NCBI GenBank assembly: GCA_949825065.1
Contig: OX463842.1
Span: 1,247,501-1,311,500, forward strand
Direction of reading: 5' to 3'
Length of the DNA stretch: 64,000 nucleotides
DNA from: Odontocerum albicorne
Lineage: Eukaryota; Arthropoda; Insecta; Trichoptera; Odontoceridae
Shown: positions 1 through 12,172 of the stretch, piece after piece
Layout: every line of letters begins with the position of its first letter
Numbering within the stretch: position 1 is the first letter of the stretch
The notes under the pieces: generated by a model
Told to the model about the DNA's origin: nothing
The model's input: the letters and a program-made list of their open reading frames with translations, nothing else
The model's database searches: none
Position numbers and translations under genes: made by a program

Positions 1-1090
1 AAAACAAAAAATATTTTTCACATACATTTTTTAGTTTCTTTATTGGTGATTTGAGAATGTATGCCACAAAATTTTTTTGAAGAATAACATTAAAAATTCA
101 AGATGTTATCAGATGTTAAATTATCTTGCCGTAAAAAAAGGGGGTGAGCTGATCCACATGATTAGAACCCTTTTATATATTCGAAATAAAAATTATACAT
201 AGTTTCTTAGTAAAAAATAATTTCGATATAGTTGGTAGCAAAGAAAAATTATAAAATGGCGGCAGTCTGAAAAGAATTTTCATTTTTTTACCATTTTATT
301 CAAATTATACATTTTTTTTAAATAGTAAAAATAAAAGTTATGAATATGTTGTTAATCGTTAAATTTTATAATACTTTTGAGCATCAGAAAAAGAGTCTTA
401 CATATTACACAGTTCAACAAAATACTGCAGTAGATTATACCCATATGTCTTGTGGAAGTTTAATATCCACCATCGAAACTTTAGGTTTGATCTGTCAGGA
501 CTATATGTGTGCTTAAGTGAAACAGTTTGAACAGAATAAAAAACACACAGAGGCTTTCCATTATGTATGGTTGACAATCATACTTGATCATAAGACTTAG
601 TCTATCTAAAACCAATTGAATCTCAGTTTTGTAAAAATCTGTTCCACGATCAATTGATGTAACGGAAAATATTTATAATAATACTTATCCAGATCTATAC
701 ACTCTCAACAGATGGCGCACTAATAGCACATTATTGCTGATGATATTTAGATAGTTTTGATGTGCTAAAACAGATGTCACATTATTTTTACTTTTGTCAA
801 TAAAATGAGGTGCGAACTTTTATGAGTAAATTATGAAATATAATTAATTTACTTTTATCTACGTCTTGATGTTGTGTTGATAAATGATATTGGAAGTAGT
901 TTTGACAATTAGCTGTCAGTTGATGGGTCGGAGAAGTTTTATTGTGTTAAGCACATTATTTCATACGGGAATTTGATGTTAAATGAGTTAATAGTTAACC
1001 CCTTGAATATTTTATATAAGGTACAAGCCCCTTTTATGTTATAAAAATGTAATAATAGTAATGAAACGTTAAAAAAAACCTACAACCGTG
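1..1090. other. AT-rich non-coding stretch, nothing recognised
   Basis: No reading frame of coding character and no repeat shared with the rest of the window was seen. The sequence is AT-rich with homopolymer runs and stops in all frames. Confidence 0.5.
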
Positions 1091-1094
1091 GATG

Positions 1095-1830
1095 ACATTA
1101 ATTAATTCGTCTTCAAAATGTGTGTCTAAGATTAATTTTCAACCTACGAAAGTAAGATCATATAACTTCATACCAGAAGGCATTGAACTGGTTGAATGTT
1201 AGAAATAGACACCAAATTCACATACTATATCTATTGTATAGCTATATCTATTGCATACTATATCTTTTGTACCCTTAACTGTCCCGCCGCCCCCTCTTAC
1301 CTCGCCGAAAATTTTCAGCGTCTTTCCAATCATGGATTAGCGCTACGCTCAAAAAGAGATTGTTTATTGGCCTTTCCAGTTCACCGCTCCTCTTTCTTTA
1401 CGTCGTCCTTTACTGTCCATGCAGTGAGACTCTGGAATCAGTCAAACTAATATAATACTCGCTTCGTCCTTGACATGTTTTAAGAAGCGACTGAAAAAAC
1501 TCTTAATTTCTAGTCAGTAAAATAACGTGTTTCATTCCTGATTTTTCTTTTCCTTTCCTCTCCACCATCCCTTCGTTTCCTTTTGATTGATGATATCTCA
1601 CTTTATATGAAAAATAATGTTCGGGTGATTGTCCGTCTTTGTGGGGCTCGTGGGCATGTTCTCAAGTATATGTTTATGAATTTCGTGGGTATGGATAGTC
1701 ATTTGAATGATTTATGCGACCACGTAACTTGCTTCATTTACTTTTGTCTGGTTAGTTGGAAGAGATTGCCGCCTGGAAATAAGCCCGCCAGATTGTATTG
1801 CAATAAAAGTGTTAAATAAATAAATAAATT
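1095..1830 (+). mobile_element. LINE-D 3' end (CR1/Jockey-like), decayed
   Basis: This is the 5'-truncated 3' end of a non-LTR retrotransposon. The best stretch (1196-1450) holds the end of the post-RT region in broken frames: the SYLAENFQRLSNHGLALRS and PVHRSSFFTSSFTVHAVRLW segments are typical of the tail of CR1/Jockey-type reverse transcriptases. The same segments recur at 32625-33310, where the frame is cleaner. The element ends with 'ggttagttggaagagattgc', then a 'ggaaataagcccgccag' stretch and an AAATAAATAAAT tail near 1815-1830. That tail also forms the 3' end of the SINE-1 copies. Stops and frameshifts show that it is dead. The exact LINE clade is inference from the motif style. Confidence 0.68.
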
Positions 1831-2880
1831 AACGTTTTAATAATTAATTGTTCTAAGTACCAACGTTTACATTAATAAATAGGAAGGTGTTCTCTCTAAA
1901 AAGAGCCATCACAAATTCGCATTGTTGGTGGCCATCTCAACTTGCAGACCTGCCCACATAAAGTGAGGTGAGCTCAAGCACCTCGTCGGTTATCTTCACC
2001 CGAAACCAGGGCATAGTTTAGGGCAAGATGGACTCAGACAATATATCTCACCGGCGGTTATAGTGGTTTAGTTAGTTGTAACTGGGGTGCGGCGCTAGGG
2101 GGTGGGGCAGCCCAACCGTTATTTGTTACAATCACTAGGGGTTGGAAAAACAATGTTTCACCCTTCACCCACCACCCGCCGCCCCTCCCACTTGGCAATT
2201 ATCCTTCTTCTAACCAATAATTTCACACTGGGATTTTCCTTTAGTATTTTTCTAGCCACGTTAAAATATCCTCAACGTTTTTGGTTTGAACTAAAGACAT
2301 GGAAAAAGTTACGCTTTTAATAGCATTTATTTTTTATGTACTTTTATCTCCTTTTTATCCGAAAATCAGCTGTAACATATTCATTTTAAATATAATATTT
2401 CCCCATTATTTCAATAAGAGTAGAAAATATATTTTAAACAATTTTCAATGTCTTCAAAGGCTTTTTACGACGTTAGAGAAATGAAGTGAAACGCGAATGA
2501 CTAATGTGCATCACAAACTTGCTTTATCTTCTGGATATTCATACATCTTCTCATACAGTTTATTATGTTTCTTTTACTAATAGCGTATATATTTTCAGCA
2601 CCTATCTTTAATTTTCAACATCCACGGTTGCTTCTCCGACATCAATGTTGGCAGTAATACACTTAATGAATGGTAATTTGGACGCATTTTCATTCAGTAC
2701 CCGGCGGTAAGTAATACACGTCGGGCTTAAAACAGAGACCTTCGGCCATAATCGGATTTGCAGTGCGTCGTCTCTGTTGTCATCGTTTCTTCCGACCTAA
2801 TAGCATTCATTTGAAATTAATGACATAATTTTGTTCATTCGTAATCATGTCTCCAGCTGATTAAAGAATCATCATCAATT
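1831..2880. other. Non-coding; complex moderately GC-rich blocks
   Basis: No gene seen. Two blocks (about 1905-2110 and 2620-2880) are more GC-rich and less repetitive than their surroundings. The second contains homeodomain-like cores (GAAATTAATGAC, GTAATCATG). They could be diverged repeats or host regulatory DNA; the sequence alone does not decide. Confidence 0.25.
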
Positions 2881-3020
2881 ATAATAAAAGGACAATTTAT
2901 TTAGTGCCGTTCAGAGAGGAAACTCTCTTAAAGGAGAGTTTAGTCTATAAATATAAGCCAAGTCCCCTTTTGGGGTAGGGAAAGATACAGGTCTCCATTT
3001 TTGTCTTGCAATACATATCT
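2881..3020 (-). mobile_element. Decayed LINE-B 3' end
   Basis: On the minus strand 2945-3010 gives the weak outline of the LINE-B terminus: a pyrimidine-rich CTACCCC segment followed by GGGGACTTGGC. The same terminus is clearer at 15715-15783 and 37505-37570. The left part (2881-2945) resembles 4611-4690 and 9780-9860. Identification is weak. Confidence 0.35.
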
Positions 3021-3175
3021 CATATCTACCACGTCAATACATCTTATCATGCATACTTTTTAAGACTTTTCACTCTTTTATAAATTCATTAATTTGAATT
3101 TTATATATTTTTGTAGCTATCTCATTATCATCATTAGATCTACAATCCAGTATGTGTCTTGCCTGCAGAATGCTC

Positions 3176-3680
<505 letters not shown>

Positions 3681-3790
3681 AATAAAAATGGAAGGATAAT
3701 TTACATAGGGCCATTTAGACTCAGGACTCAAACCCACTATTATTGGCATATTAAAAATATTACAAAATAAATATATATCAGTTAAGTGTA
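3681..3790 (+). repeat. Short dispersed repeat after the microsatellite
   Basis: The segment from AAAAATGGAAGGATAATTTA through CAAACCCACTATTATTGGCA to ATATTAAAAAT is similar to 9780-9895, which has matching order and spacing (ATTCAAACTCACTAATTTTG, ACATATTAAAAATA). This is probably the 3' end of an unidentified retroposon. Confidence 0.5.
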
Positions 3791-4535
3791 AAGATGTGAA
3801 GGTAGTGGCTGAAGTCATTGGATAATGTGCTTCCCCACATCTGCATATGTTTGGAAAAACCTATTTGGTAAGAAAACTTTTCTGTTTTATGCGTCTTACC
3901 AGCTTGACCACTGGGCTGCAACCTCTGTAACCTAGTTAGTAAGACGCATATTTAAGACGCATATTTAAGGTTGCATTGTATGTAGCAAAAGTATAAAATA
4001 ATACAACATAATAAAAAAATATGTTTTTCTGAACATATTTAATAAGTTTTACTTTTAAAAAATTGTTAAAGGTTATTTATACATTTTTCTAAAATAAGCA
4101 AAAATATTATTTAAATGATTATATATTTTGCAATAAACGCAATGGTGAAAAATGCAACTCAATTAATTAGTTATTAGGAATTTATATAAATTTTATATCT
4201 AATTATGAATATCATTCGATTTCATAATTAAATAAACCATCACTGTATTCAACAAAAAATGTAAATCGAGTTAACATGATAACAAATTAGATTATCACAC
4301 ACACAACACAGCAAAACATACAAATGTTGATTGCACGTCGGACACGGTCCGTGAATGATTTCGGATAATTAAATTGGAAATAAGCCCTAACCTCGCTAAT
4401 CCCCGATGAATTAAATAATTCAAATTTAGCGTCCATTATGGCACATTACGGTCGGCGCTTGATTAACTAATTAGTTTCAATTTTAATAGAATTTGCAATG
4501 AGAGCGGTGGCCGGTGTACGGGTACATGGGGAACA
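3791..4535. other. Non-coding; complex block at 4320-4520
   Basis: No gene. At 3935-3970 the heptamer GACGCATATTTAA is directly duplicated. The block 4320-4520 is unusually complex for this region and rich in TAAT-type cores (GATAATTAAATTGG, GATTAACTAATTAG). This is compatible with conserved regulatory DNA, but only by inference. Confidence 0.22.
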
Positions 4536-4538
4536 CGA

Positions 4539-4586
4539 GGGTGAGCAGAATGGTGAGCAGAAGGGTGAGCAGAAGAGCGAGCAGAA
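4539..4586 (+). repeat. 12-bp tandem repeat, four units
   Basis: The unit GGTGAGCAGAAG (or ..AAT) occurs three times and is followed by AGCGAGCAGAAG. Perfect 12-bp spacing. Confidence 0.9.
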
Positions 4587-4610
4587 GAAGTGTGTACACC
4601 AGCCTGACAT

Positions 4611-4690
4611 TTAATAATAATAAAAAGAGCATTTGTACAGCGCCGTAGATAGAGAGTAAAGTCTCCTTAAGGACACTCTTACCTACAATT
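4611..4690. repeat. Short dispersed repeat fragment
   Basis: AATAATAATAAAAAGAGCAT is followed by AGTAAAGTCTCCTTAAGGAC. Similar in layout to 2885-2950 and weakly to 9780-9860. Class unknown. Confidence 0.35.
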
Positions 4691-4827
4691 ATTGTAGTTT
4701 ACAAAGTGATGGCAGTGGCCATTACATTATATACATCTTGCATCAGCATACATTCAGAAAAAAACATATTTAGCATGATAACCGCAAAAAACATGCCAAA
4801 AGATGAAGAACAACAAAGTAACCTTTG

Positions 4828-5392
4828 TAAAGGGTTTTTCAAATTGAGTTTTTTTTTAATTCTTGGATAAAACACAGATGACATCGCGAAATTGCCCGGG
4901 TCTTGTGACATTTGAGAAGTGTAATGTATGATATTTATAAAAATGGAGTCGTATACAATACAACAACGCATTCAAATTGTTGTATTATTTTACGTATTGT
5001 AATCTCCCGAAACGGTCATGTTAATTGGCCACCAAAATCTTGTGATCTGATACCGTTGGACTATTTTATCTGAGGTTACGTGAAAAACCAGGTCTATAAG
5101 AATGACCCACAATCAATTCCTGAGCTGAATGACGAAATTATTCGCGTTATTGGTGAGTAAGAATCGCAATTATGCCAAAATATCATCGAAAATGTTGACA
5201 AAAGAGTGAACATCTGTGAAGCTGCAAGAGGTGGACATTTGGTAGATAACATATTGGTTTTTATGTTTAAATGTTATACATTATACTTCAATGGTCGATA
5301 AAAAGTTTTTGAAATAAAACCAAATTGCGTGTTTTATTCAAGAACTTTAAAAAATTTAATAAAAAAAAACACTCGATTTGAAAGATCCTTTA
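4828..5392 (+). mobile_element. Tc1/mariner deletion derivative, copy 1
   Basis: A short DNA transposon remnant bounded by TA dinucleotides (4828-4829 and 5391-5392). Its imperfect terminal inverted repeats read TAAAGGGTTTTTCAAATTGAG on the left and, reverse-complemented, TTAAAGGATCTTTCAAATCG on the right. Just inside both ends is a TTCTTGGATAAAACAC / TTCTTGAATAAAACACG segment. Positions 5085-5260 still read as the C-terminal tail of an insect Tc1/mariner transposase (NQVYKNDPQSIPELNDEII, a stop, then AARGGHL). Upstream the catalytic domain is missing: 4919-4980 runs almost straight from the 5' flank into the tail. A sister copy lies at 53600-54145 on the other strand with the same deletion, so this defective form itself has transposed. 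The transposase family assignment is from the tail motif only. Confidence 0.78.
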
Positions 5393-5646
5393 ATCTTCTT
5401 ATACGAGTACATATTTCATTCGGCTTTAGGTGTAATGAAATGTATTTATGGAGTGTTCATATAATTATATCAAGAAACAACTGTCTAAACACATAAATGA
5501 ATGCAGTACTTAAGACTGGTGTGTTGAGTAAGGTGAAGAGCAGCGCTGTAAGGTATATTCAATTTAAAAGAAAATATTAAATTGAAATACAAATATTTCA
5601 TCAAATTTATGCATAAACCAGTATAAAAATATTTATCCCCAATAAA
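5393..5646. other. AT-rich non-coding spacer
   Basis: Nothing recognised apart from one TACGAGTA octamer at 5402-5409. Confidence 0.5.
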
Positions 5647-5655
5647 AGATGAAAT

Positions 5656-6337
5656 AAAACCAAGTGGATGACATTCGGGCGGTTGGATTACAGTGGGTCA
5701 GTGTTGCGTTTGAACGGCCGTAGCGTCGAAAGGGTGGAGAAATTCAGATACCTCGGCAACATACGCAGTCTCTCGACCCGGATGTGGAAATCAGGTGCAG
5801 AATTGAGGCAGCAAGAACTGCATTTAATAAAATGAAGTCGCTCTTCTGTGATGACAACTTAAATTTGAAACTCCGTCAGAGGATGATTAGATGCTATGTG
5901 TGGTCTGTTTTATTGTACGGTTGTGAAACATGAACCTTGAAAGTCCAGGCAATGAACAGACTGGAAGCATTTGAAATGTGGTTGCATCGTCGAATGCTCA
6001 AAATTCCCTGGACAGACATGGTGACAAATACCGAAGTCCTGAGGCGAGCTAGAGCTGACAGGGAGTTGTTGTCCACTATAAAAGTTAGAAAGATTTCATA
6101 TCTGGGTCACGTGCTGCGTGGAGAGAAGTACCACTTGCTCCAGCTTATATTGAAGGGGAAAGTCGAGGGACACCGGGGGCCCGGAAGAAGACAGATGTCC
6201 TGGCTGCGGAATGTGAGGGAGTGGACCGGCATCCGGAGTGCAGATGAACTGTTCCGGGCGGCTCAGGACCGAGACGGATTCGCCGAAGTGATCGCCAACG
6301 TTGGGGGACCCGACAGGGCACTTAGAAGAAGAAGAAT
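5656..6337 (+). mobile_element. RTE-A LINE, 5'-truncated copy
   Basis: A C-terminal piece of the same family as the intact ORF at 46427-49405. In several frames it encodes the end of the reverse transcriptase and the tail: SVERVEKFRYLG, CDDNLNLKLRQRM, LEAFEMWLHRRMLKI, GHVLRGEKYHLLQLILKGK and WLRNVREWTGIRS can be read, each aligning to residues about 790-985 of the intact protein. There is a frameshift near 5765 and an in-frame TGA near 5932, replacing the W of the YGCETW motif. The element ends in AGAAGAAGAAG. It is flanked by the 9-bp duplication AGATGAAAT (5647-5655 and 6338-6346), as expected for target-primed insertion. Not functional. Confidence 0.92.
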
Positions 6338-6545
6338 AGATGAAATGCAATCAATATCTCCGTTAAAAGTTCAATTTACTCATATTATTAGTTTTTTATA
6401 CACCATTTTGTCTAAAAACTTCGAATCGACAAGTCTTATCTCGTTTGAATAATAAGTTTTATATATTAATCTACAATTTGTCTTCAGCAGGCAATTTGTA
6501 ACGACTCTGAAATTAACTTACATGGTATGTTTAACCTTCCATTTT

Positions 6546-7131
6546 TTAACCCTTCCTTCCTTTTGATGTGTAACTGGTTCACATTGCTTCTAAAAACTTG
6601 AATATTTCTATAAGTATAATAAATACTGGATTCAGATTTTAGGTATTCCTCCGTAATACATTTACGTATCGAATGAAAAAATAATTTTAATAATAATTAG
6701 CACTTATCGGTCACATCAGAGATATTTTGTGAAAATCGGGAATAAATTCCCCAATACAATCAAACATGTGCTAGTGTGTGACGTAGGTATATTCATTCTA
6801 AAAAACCGCTATGGGTGAGAAGCGACGCTATTTATGTCTCACGTATATGGGAACGCAAGATATAGAATCTCAGTTCGCTCGCTTTTCTCGCTTTAGTAGC
6901 TCTCGGGCATCCATTTGAGGTGGTATTTTCGCCCGTTTTATGAACGTCGGCTGATGTTTTCAGCAATAAAATTTCAATTATTATCACGTTAGACTTCAAA
7001 TATAATTAATTTAAGCGATCGGCTATGAATATTCTTATTTTTCCAATTTTAAAGCGCTCATTTTTACATGTGTATTGTATACACAGCACCGGAACGCGCG
7101 AATTGTTTTAGCACATGAAGGGAAAGGTTAA
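6546..7131 (+). mobile_element. piggyBac-like TTAA MITE, copy 1
   Basis: A 586-bp non-coding element starting TTAACCCTTCC (6546) and ending GGGAAAGGTTAA (7131). TTAA sits at both ends and the first bases are CCYTT, as in piggyBac-type elements. Copies at 28728-29352 and 60884-61929 (both inverted) share the whole interior: the block from GCACTTATCGG to GACGTAGGTATATTC, then TATTTTCGCCCGTTTTATGA, and the right block CAGCACCGGAACGCGCG. No transposase frame is present, so it would depend on a relative elsewhere. Superfamily assignment rests on the TTAA target and the terminal bases. Confidence 0.85.
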
Positions 7132-8260
7132 TGATGATTATCTTAAACATGGTTATTTATGTAATATAATTCATTTACTTCATTTAAATTAAGTTGATGG
7201 GCAGGAAGAATTACTGCATATCGATAATTCGTGTATTACAATGAACAACTATTTTCGGAAACAAATGTATAAAATAAAAGAGTATAAACAATACTGTGTG
7301 GCCACCCTGTGGATGGCAGCCTGCATATACTGCGTACAATACAAACAAGTTTGTGCCAGCCCCGGGCACGAAACGTTTTTAACAGCGACGAATTTTTACA
7401 CAATTAATTTCCGTAACACCCTGTTTTATGGGGTCCGCTTCGATACCCTTGTCGGCCCCGCTTTAGATAATACGCTGTATCGAGTTATTCTGATGTGATG
7501 TGATGGACAGATGTGCGAAAATCTCGTTTGGATGACGGGGAAATGGGCACTGAAAAGATATATCGCTGATTTGAATATGCTAAAACTTTTATCTGATTTT
7601 TTTCAAAATAATAAAAATGCCCTTATTAGGTTTTCTACTATCAATTCTAAGCTCTAGAATGTATTGTTAATATATTCGTAATATATACAACAGGTAGAAA
7701 TCGCATTTCCATAAATTGTCCGATATTTTTTTTAAATTCAGGAAAGAGATGTGAAATTAAAATACTGGCACTTTGATTAGTTCCACTTTGTTTTTAGCAT
7801 ATCACAGTGTATTTCAACACTTACTGGATCATCATCATCATCAGAGGTCTTGTCGACTCACCTGATGATGACAGAGTTTGTTTTGACATGTATTGTGACA
7901 AGCAAAAAAAACAAAGTGTCAGTGTTCTCATTTTATATTAATTATGGAGCTTCACACATTCTAGCTGGAGTAATTTAAACGAATATCGGATAAGGGTTTT
8001 TATTCATAGAGATTTGAGAGCTGATAATAAATTCATTCAGTCATTTGTATAGTACCCTTCAACACAACTGAATTGGTTAGAAATGTTGGAGAGTGTGACC
8101 GGGAAGCCACATTGTTTTCGGTCCCATTAATCGAGTTTTCGGCTAAGGAACCCCTAGAGTAAGCACAAACAAAACTCGTGCTTCATCAATAATGGCAAAG
8201 GGAGGAAAACAATTTAGGCAGTCGATCGGAGCGTGGTTGTTATTGCGACAGGAGTTAGAG
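7132..8260. other. Non-coding, nothing firm
   Basis: No gene recognised. A small frame at 7241-7498 (85 codons) has no motif and no repeat partner. A (CAT)5 run sits at 7829-7845 and two opposing GATGATGA/TCATCATC stretches flank 7830-7870. The block 7310-7480 is somewhat GC-richer. Confidence 0.4.
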
Positions 8261-8264
8261 TACT

Positions 8265-8700
8265 TGGGCTTGCAAGAGGTTTGTGTGAAGTCTTGAGTCT
8301 GGTGTATTATACGAGTATTTATATTTTTTTATATATTTTTTTATGATTACGTGCGGTATATTATGAGATGAATGTTTTGGTCTGTCTGGAGTGATGAAGT
8401 GTGAGGAGTTTGATTTCGCGTGATGTATACATATGTAATTGAGTGTCACTGTTGGTCAGGTTGATGAGAATGTGCAATGAAATTTTATATAATCAAAAAT
8501 CGGAAAGAAGTATTATTTTTTCACGCTATATGTCCTCAGTGAGATACAGACAAAAGTCTAGTTTACTGAAGACACGACAAATCAAAGGCAACAAACCCAG
8601 ATCCATTAAAATTGTGTGTCCAAATTAAATTACATGTCTCAAATTATGTATATTTCTTGTCATGTGTTTATGATGTTTATAAATTCTTCATATAAATGAA
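8265..8700 (+). mobile_element. Rep-X, unclassified retroposon, copy 1
   Basis: Shares sequence with the minus-strand copies at 16855-17235 and 42475-42975: GAGTGTCACTGTTGGTCAGG, TTGATGAGAATGTGCAA, AAATCGGAAAGAAGT, and at the 3' end TATATTTCTTGTCATGTG. Between them lies a stretch (8535-8625) whose reading SVRYR..SLL.TRQ.KGNKPR is preserved in the 42.5-kb copy, suggesting the end of an ORF. The minus copies continue into TAATAATAAAAA, which fits a retroposon 3' tail. I do not recognise the protein. Confidence 0.6.
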
Positions 8701-9779
8701 TATATAAAAATTTATCATACGTGTATGTGATGGCAATACTTCTGCACATGGAGAATTATTGTCACAAGACGAACTGTTAAACCAGAGAAGTGACCTTTTT
8801 ATTTTGTTTTTTTAGAAAACAGTTGAATAACGAAAATTCGAAATGTGCTTGTTGATAAAAAACAGAATACAATTGCTAACCCAATAGCAATTGTGAATGG
8901 TTTTTTTTTTTTTTTTCGAAAAAGTTTTAAACTGATTTCATTATCTTTTTTAAATTCAGTTTTATTCACTTTCTCCATTCAGTGTAAAAATGCCGTACAA
9001 TTCATTTTTTTAGTTTATTTTATTATAATTTTTATATAAAACAGGCATAAATTAATCAGATGCGAGAAACTGTAAGATGGTGTTGATGGTGTTAAGAAAA
9101 AGCTATGAAATATGGAAATGAGTGATGGATTAAATATTGAAGAAAAACTATACATCAGTATCAAAAATACATTGGCCGCCACAGCAAAACATATCTGTGG
9201 TCCTGCGAAAATTTGTTATACAAGAAAGAAAAACATAAAATGTAAGGAATGTGTTTTCCTTAAATAACCTGAAACTTAAAACTGATTTACATTTTTTTTA
9301 ACGAGAGAATTCAAAATACATTAGTATTAACATCAAACATTGAATATTTCGACACAGCCGACTCGTGTCGCTTGAAGCGGCCTCATCACCAGATTTCGCG
9401 CCCTAGACCCATTAAAGCGGTTGTTTCATTTTTAGCACCGCCATTCCTGACCACCTCCGAACTCGCGAACACCGCTGCTATACAATTCAAGTACATTATT
9501 TAAATGATATTGCGATTGGTATCGCTTGCAATTGCAATAATTATTTAGTTGATTTATTTCGCGCTGCGGAACAAAACAGTTCAGACGTAATTGCTTTCGG
9601 CGGTCGAGTTTGTAATGGGAGTCGTTGCGGCGGTATCATTCGCCAGGTACGACCGTAACGTGAGCGCAATCAACTTGTGTAGACCGACTGTTACGTGAAC
9701 CCTGCGACCGATCTGATTGTCGTCTCATTTATTTTGTATTTATTTATCTGTACACTTCTATTCACAAAGAACCACTGTT
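8701..9779. other. Non-coding; complex block 9350-9720
   Basis: AT-rich to about 9340, with a T14 run at 8900. The block 9350-9720 is markedly more GC-rich and non-repetitive (GACTCGTGTCGCTTGAAGCG, CGGCGGTCGAGTTTG, GGAGTCGTTGCGGCGG). It has no frame of coding character and no partner elsewhere in the window. Candidate host regulatory or promoter DNA, by inference only. Confidence 0.25.
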
Positions 9780-9894
9780 ATTTATTATTATAATAAAATG
9801 ACCATTTATAAAGCGTCATTAAGTGAGAAAACTTTACTCAAGAACGCTCTAATATTGGATTCAAACTCACTAATTTTGACATATTAAAAATATA
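9780..9894 (+). repeat. Short dispersed repeat, second copy of 3681-3790
   Basis: TATAATAAAATGACCATTTA, then GGATTCAAACTCACTAATTT, GACATATTAAAAATA. Same order as at 3681-3790, with about 70-80 percent identity by eye. Confidence 0.45.
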
Positions 9895-10730
9895 TCATCA
9901 ACGTTGTCAACCTGGGTCGATCCTCTGCTGAAAGACGGTCTCTCCAGGTTGACTCCAAATAATTCGGTTTTTACTCGTGGGTGCTATATGATGTTGACAC
10001 GCTTCCTGATTTCATACGTCTAGCGTACTTTAAGTTTTTACTGGGTTTATTTTGGCCTCTTTAGTACCACTGGATTATTTCTCATGTTTATCGGGATTCT
10101 GACATTCTGCCCTTTGCCACGTCACCTTCTTGCACACCTTTATTACATATTCTATAATTGTTTTGTTGCGAATCCAGGAGTTTTGGTTTAGAGCCTCTTT
10201 TAGTTTATTCCAGTATATGTGTACATCTCTCCAAGCTCATCTGTGCGGTCTGAAGTTTCCGTGTGTTTTTAAAGTTTCAGTGTGTTCCTTTGTAAACATC
10301 CATGTCTTGCAGCCATACGGAAGTAGTGGGAGAATACACTGGTTGAAGACATTTCGCTTCAAATATAGATCACTTTTAAAAATATTGTTCAGACGTCAAA
10401 AAACTCCATGCTAGTACTACAAGTGATTTTGTTCTACGTGCTATTTCCTTTGATATGCCACCAAGAAAGTAAATTAATCGATCCAAATTCAGGAATCCCT
10501 GGACAAGTTCCAGCATTTTCTTATCTACAATTATTAGTTTTGGAATCGCAAATCTGCTCATCTTGAATTTGGTTTTTAACCCGTTCACTTTTAATCAAAC
10601 TTCTAGTCACATTCCAGTTAACTAAAGGCATATTCAAGAGCAGCTGTAAATAATTTTGGAAAAATCGTATCACCTTGACGAACTCCTTTATCAATTCATA
10701 CCCAGACATCTATCACTTGGTTCATTTTTG
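9895..10730 (-). mobile_element. LINE-C, decayed reverse transcriptase fragment
   Basis: Read on the minus strand, fragments of a non-LTR reverse transcriptase appear in order: VRQGDTIFPKLFTAALEYAF near 10690-10620 (the block that precedes the YADD box), INSFLGG..KEIARRTKS-like sequence near 10460-10400, PYGCKTWMFTKEHTETLK near 10320-10270, and the 3' end near 10030-9895 (TIIWSQPGET..FQQ.IDPG). The same 3' end is seen at 19797-19963 and 27386-27595. Numerous stops and frameshifts show an old, dead copy. The YADD motif itself is lost. Clade is uncertain; the tail style is RTE-like. Confidence 0.72.
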
Positions 10731-12090
10731 TATACATATCTCGTCATACATGCAAATCAAATTCTGAAAGAGTAAACAACCTTTATAATCAACGGGAGAG
10801 TATTAATGACAAGGTATATTAATATTTACTTATTTTACAAAACTTATATAAATGGTTAAACCAAATCAAATACATAATCTAAAGATAATTCTAAATAAAC
10901 AAGAAATAAAAACTAGCTTCTATTACTAATAAAGCTCAAAATACTTTTTTTTTTTAAATATTTTTTTGTAAAGTAGAATGTGTATGTATTGCAGAAGCAA
11001 AAGACGTATTCTTGGATAGAATAACGTGGATATCTGTTTTGTCTTCATATCCCAACATAAGATGGATGGTGGTGACAGTGATACAATTTTTTTTATAAAT
11101 TTGTTCAGTGAAAATATTATATATGAAATAATTTTAATCTCTATTAAATTCCCAAAAGAAAGAAACGTCGATTTAAAACCCTATTAAAGTGTATGGATCT
11201 TCAATATATATTAAATACATTATTGATTGCACTGTCATAGTTTCGACCGAATGAAAAATCTGGACAAGACAAATCATACAAATTGAAATAACTTAAAGCG
11301 CATTTTAAAAGTTGTAAGTAAGAATGAATGCCTTAGGCTTTAAAATTGTGGATTTGAATTTTTTTTTAAGGCTTTCACGAATACGCTATGTCCCAGACTT
11401 TTACAATCTTTACCAGAGCATTCTACAAAAGTCCAAACTTGTTCGGAATTATTACGAGATCCGAAAATAAAAGAGTAAGACGGTTTATACTTTCTATGAC
11501 CAGGAATGTTCTGCGGGATTTTGCATTATGCTACAGTCCGGTGTGAAAATTAAAATGGCTCGAGGCTGAAGAGTGAGAAGATTCTGAAGGCTGCATGGAG
11601 ATATCCCTTTTGTTGTCTCATGTTTGTCACGGGATGAGAACCCTGCCCCAAGGCATTGGTAACTGATACACTGCAGACGTCACGTTCTATCAGAAACTGT
11701 TATACAAGAACTGATATAACTCTGGAATTGGAATCTGTTTCTGCTGAATAGACTTACTTTCCTTTTGTAGCAGTTCATTTCAAGATATATAATATATAAA
11801 TTTATTTTAATATCTCACCTTAAAAAAAAGTCGATGGACTTAGAAATAAGGGTTTATTACAATTAAAAATCGTTTTGGGGATTCCTTTTAAAATAATTTT
11901 GATATTCAATAATGATTTTATCTAGAATAAAAAAAACGTCTTTAATAGTTTTAAATTTTCTTCTAATTACATTATTTATCCAGTCTTGAATGAACTTTTT
12001 TTTAATGTTTCTTAAAAATAGGTTGGATTTTGTAATTATCCAGTCTTTAAACTGTTTTCAAATGAGTCAATAGTTTTTATTTAATTCGTA
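10731..12090. other. AT-rich non-coding, nothing recognised
   Basis: No coding signal or shared repeat seen across this stretch. Confidence 0.45.
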
Positions 12091-12092
12091 TA

Positions 12093-12164
12093 CTGTACAA
12101 CTTGGCCAATTATTAATATGTGGTAATCTCTGACATCCAACCAGAAAGATATTAACGAGGTCTT
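12093..12164 (-). mobile_element. SINE-1 3'-tail fragment
   Basis: ATGTGGTAATCTCTGACATC followed by CAACCAGAAAGATATTAACG matches the reverse complement of the SINE-1 tail seen fully at 19450-19622. No tRNA head remains. The truncated LINE begins right beside it. Confidence 0.6.
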
Positions 12165-12172
12165 AAAAGTGA

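Noticed and set aside
7241..7498. 85-codon possible secreted peptide gene
   Set aside because: A hydrophobic stretch is present but no cleavage context, no homologous motif and no supporting structure around it.
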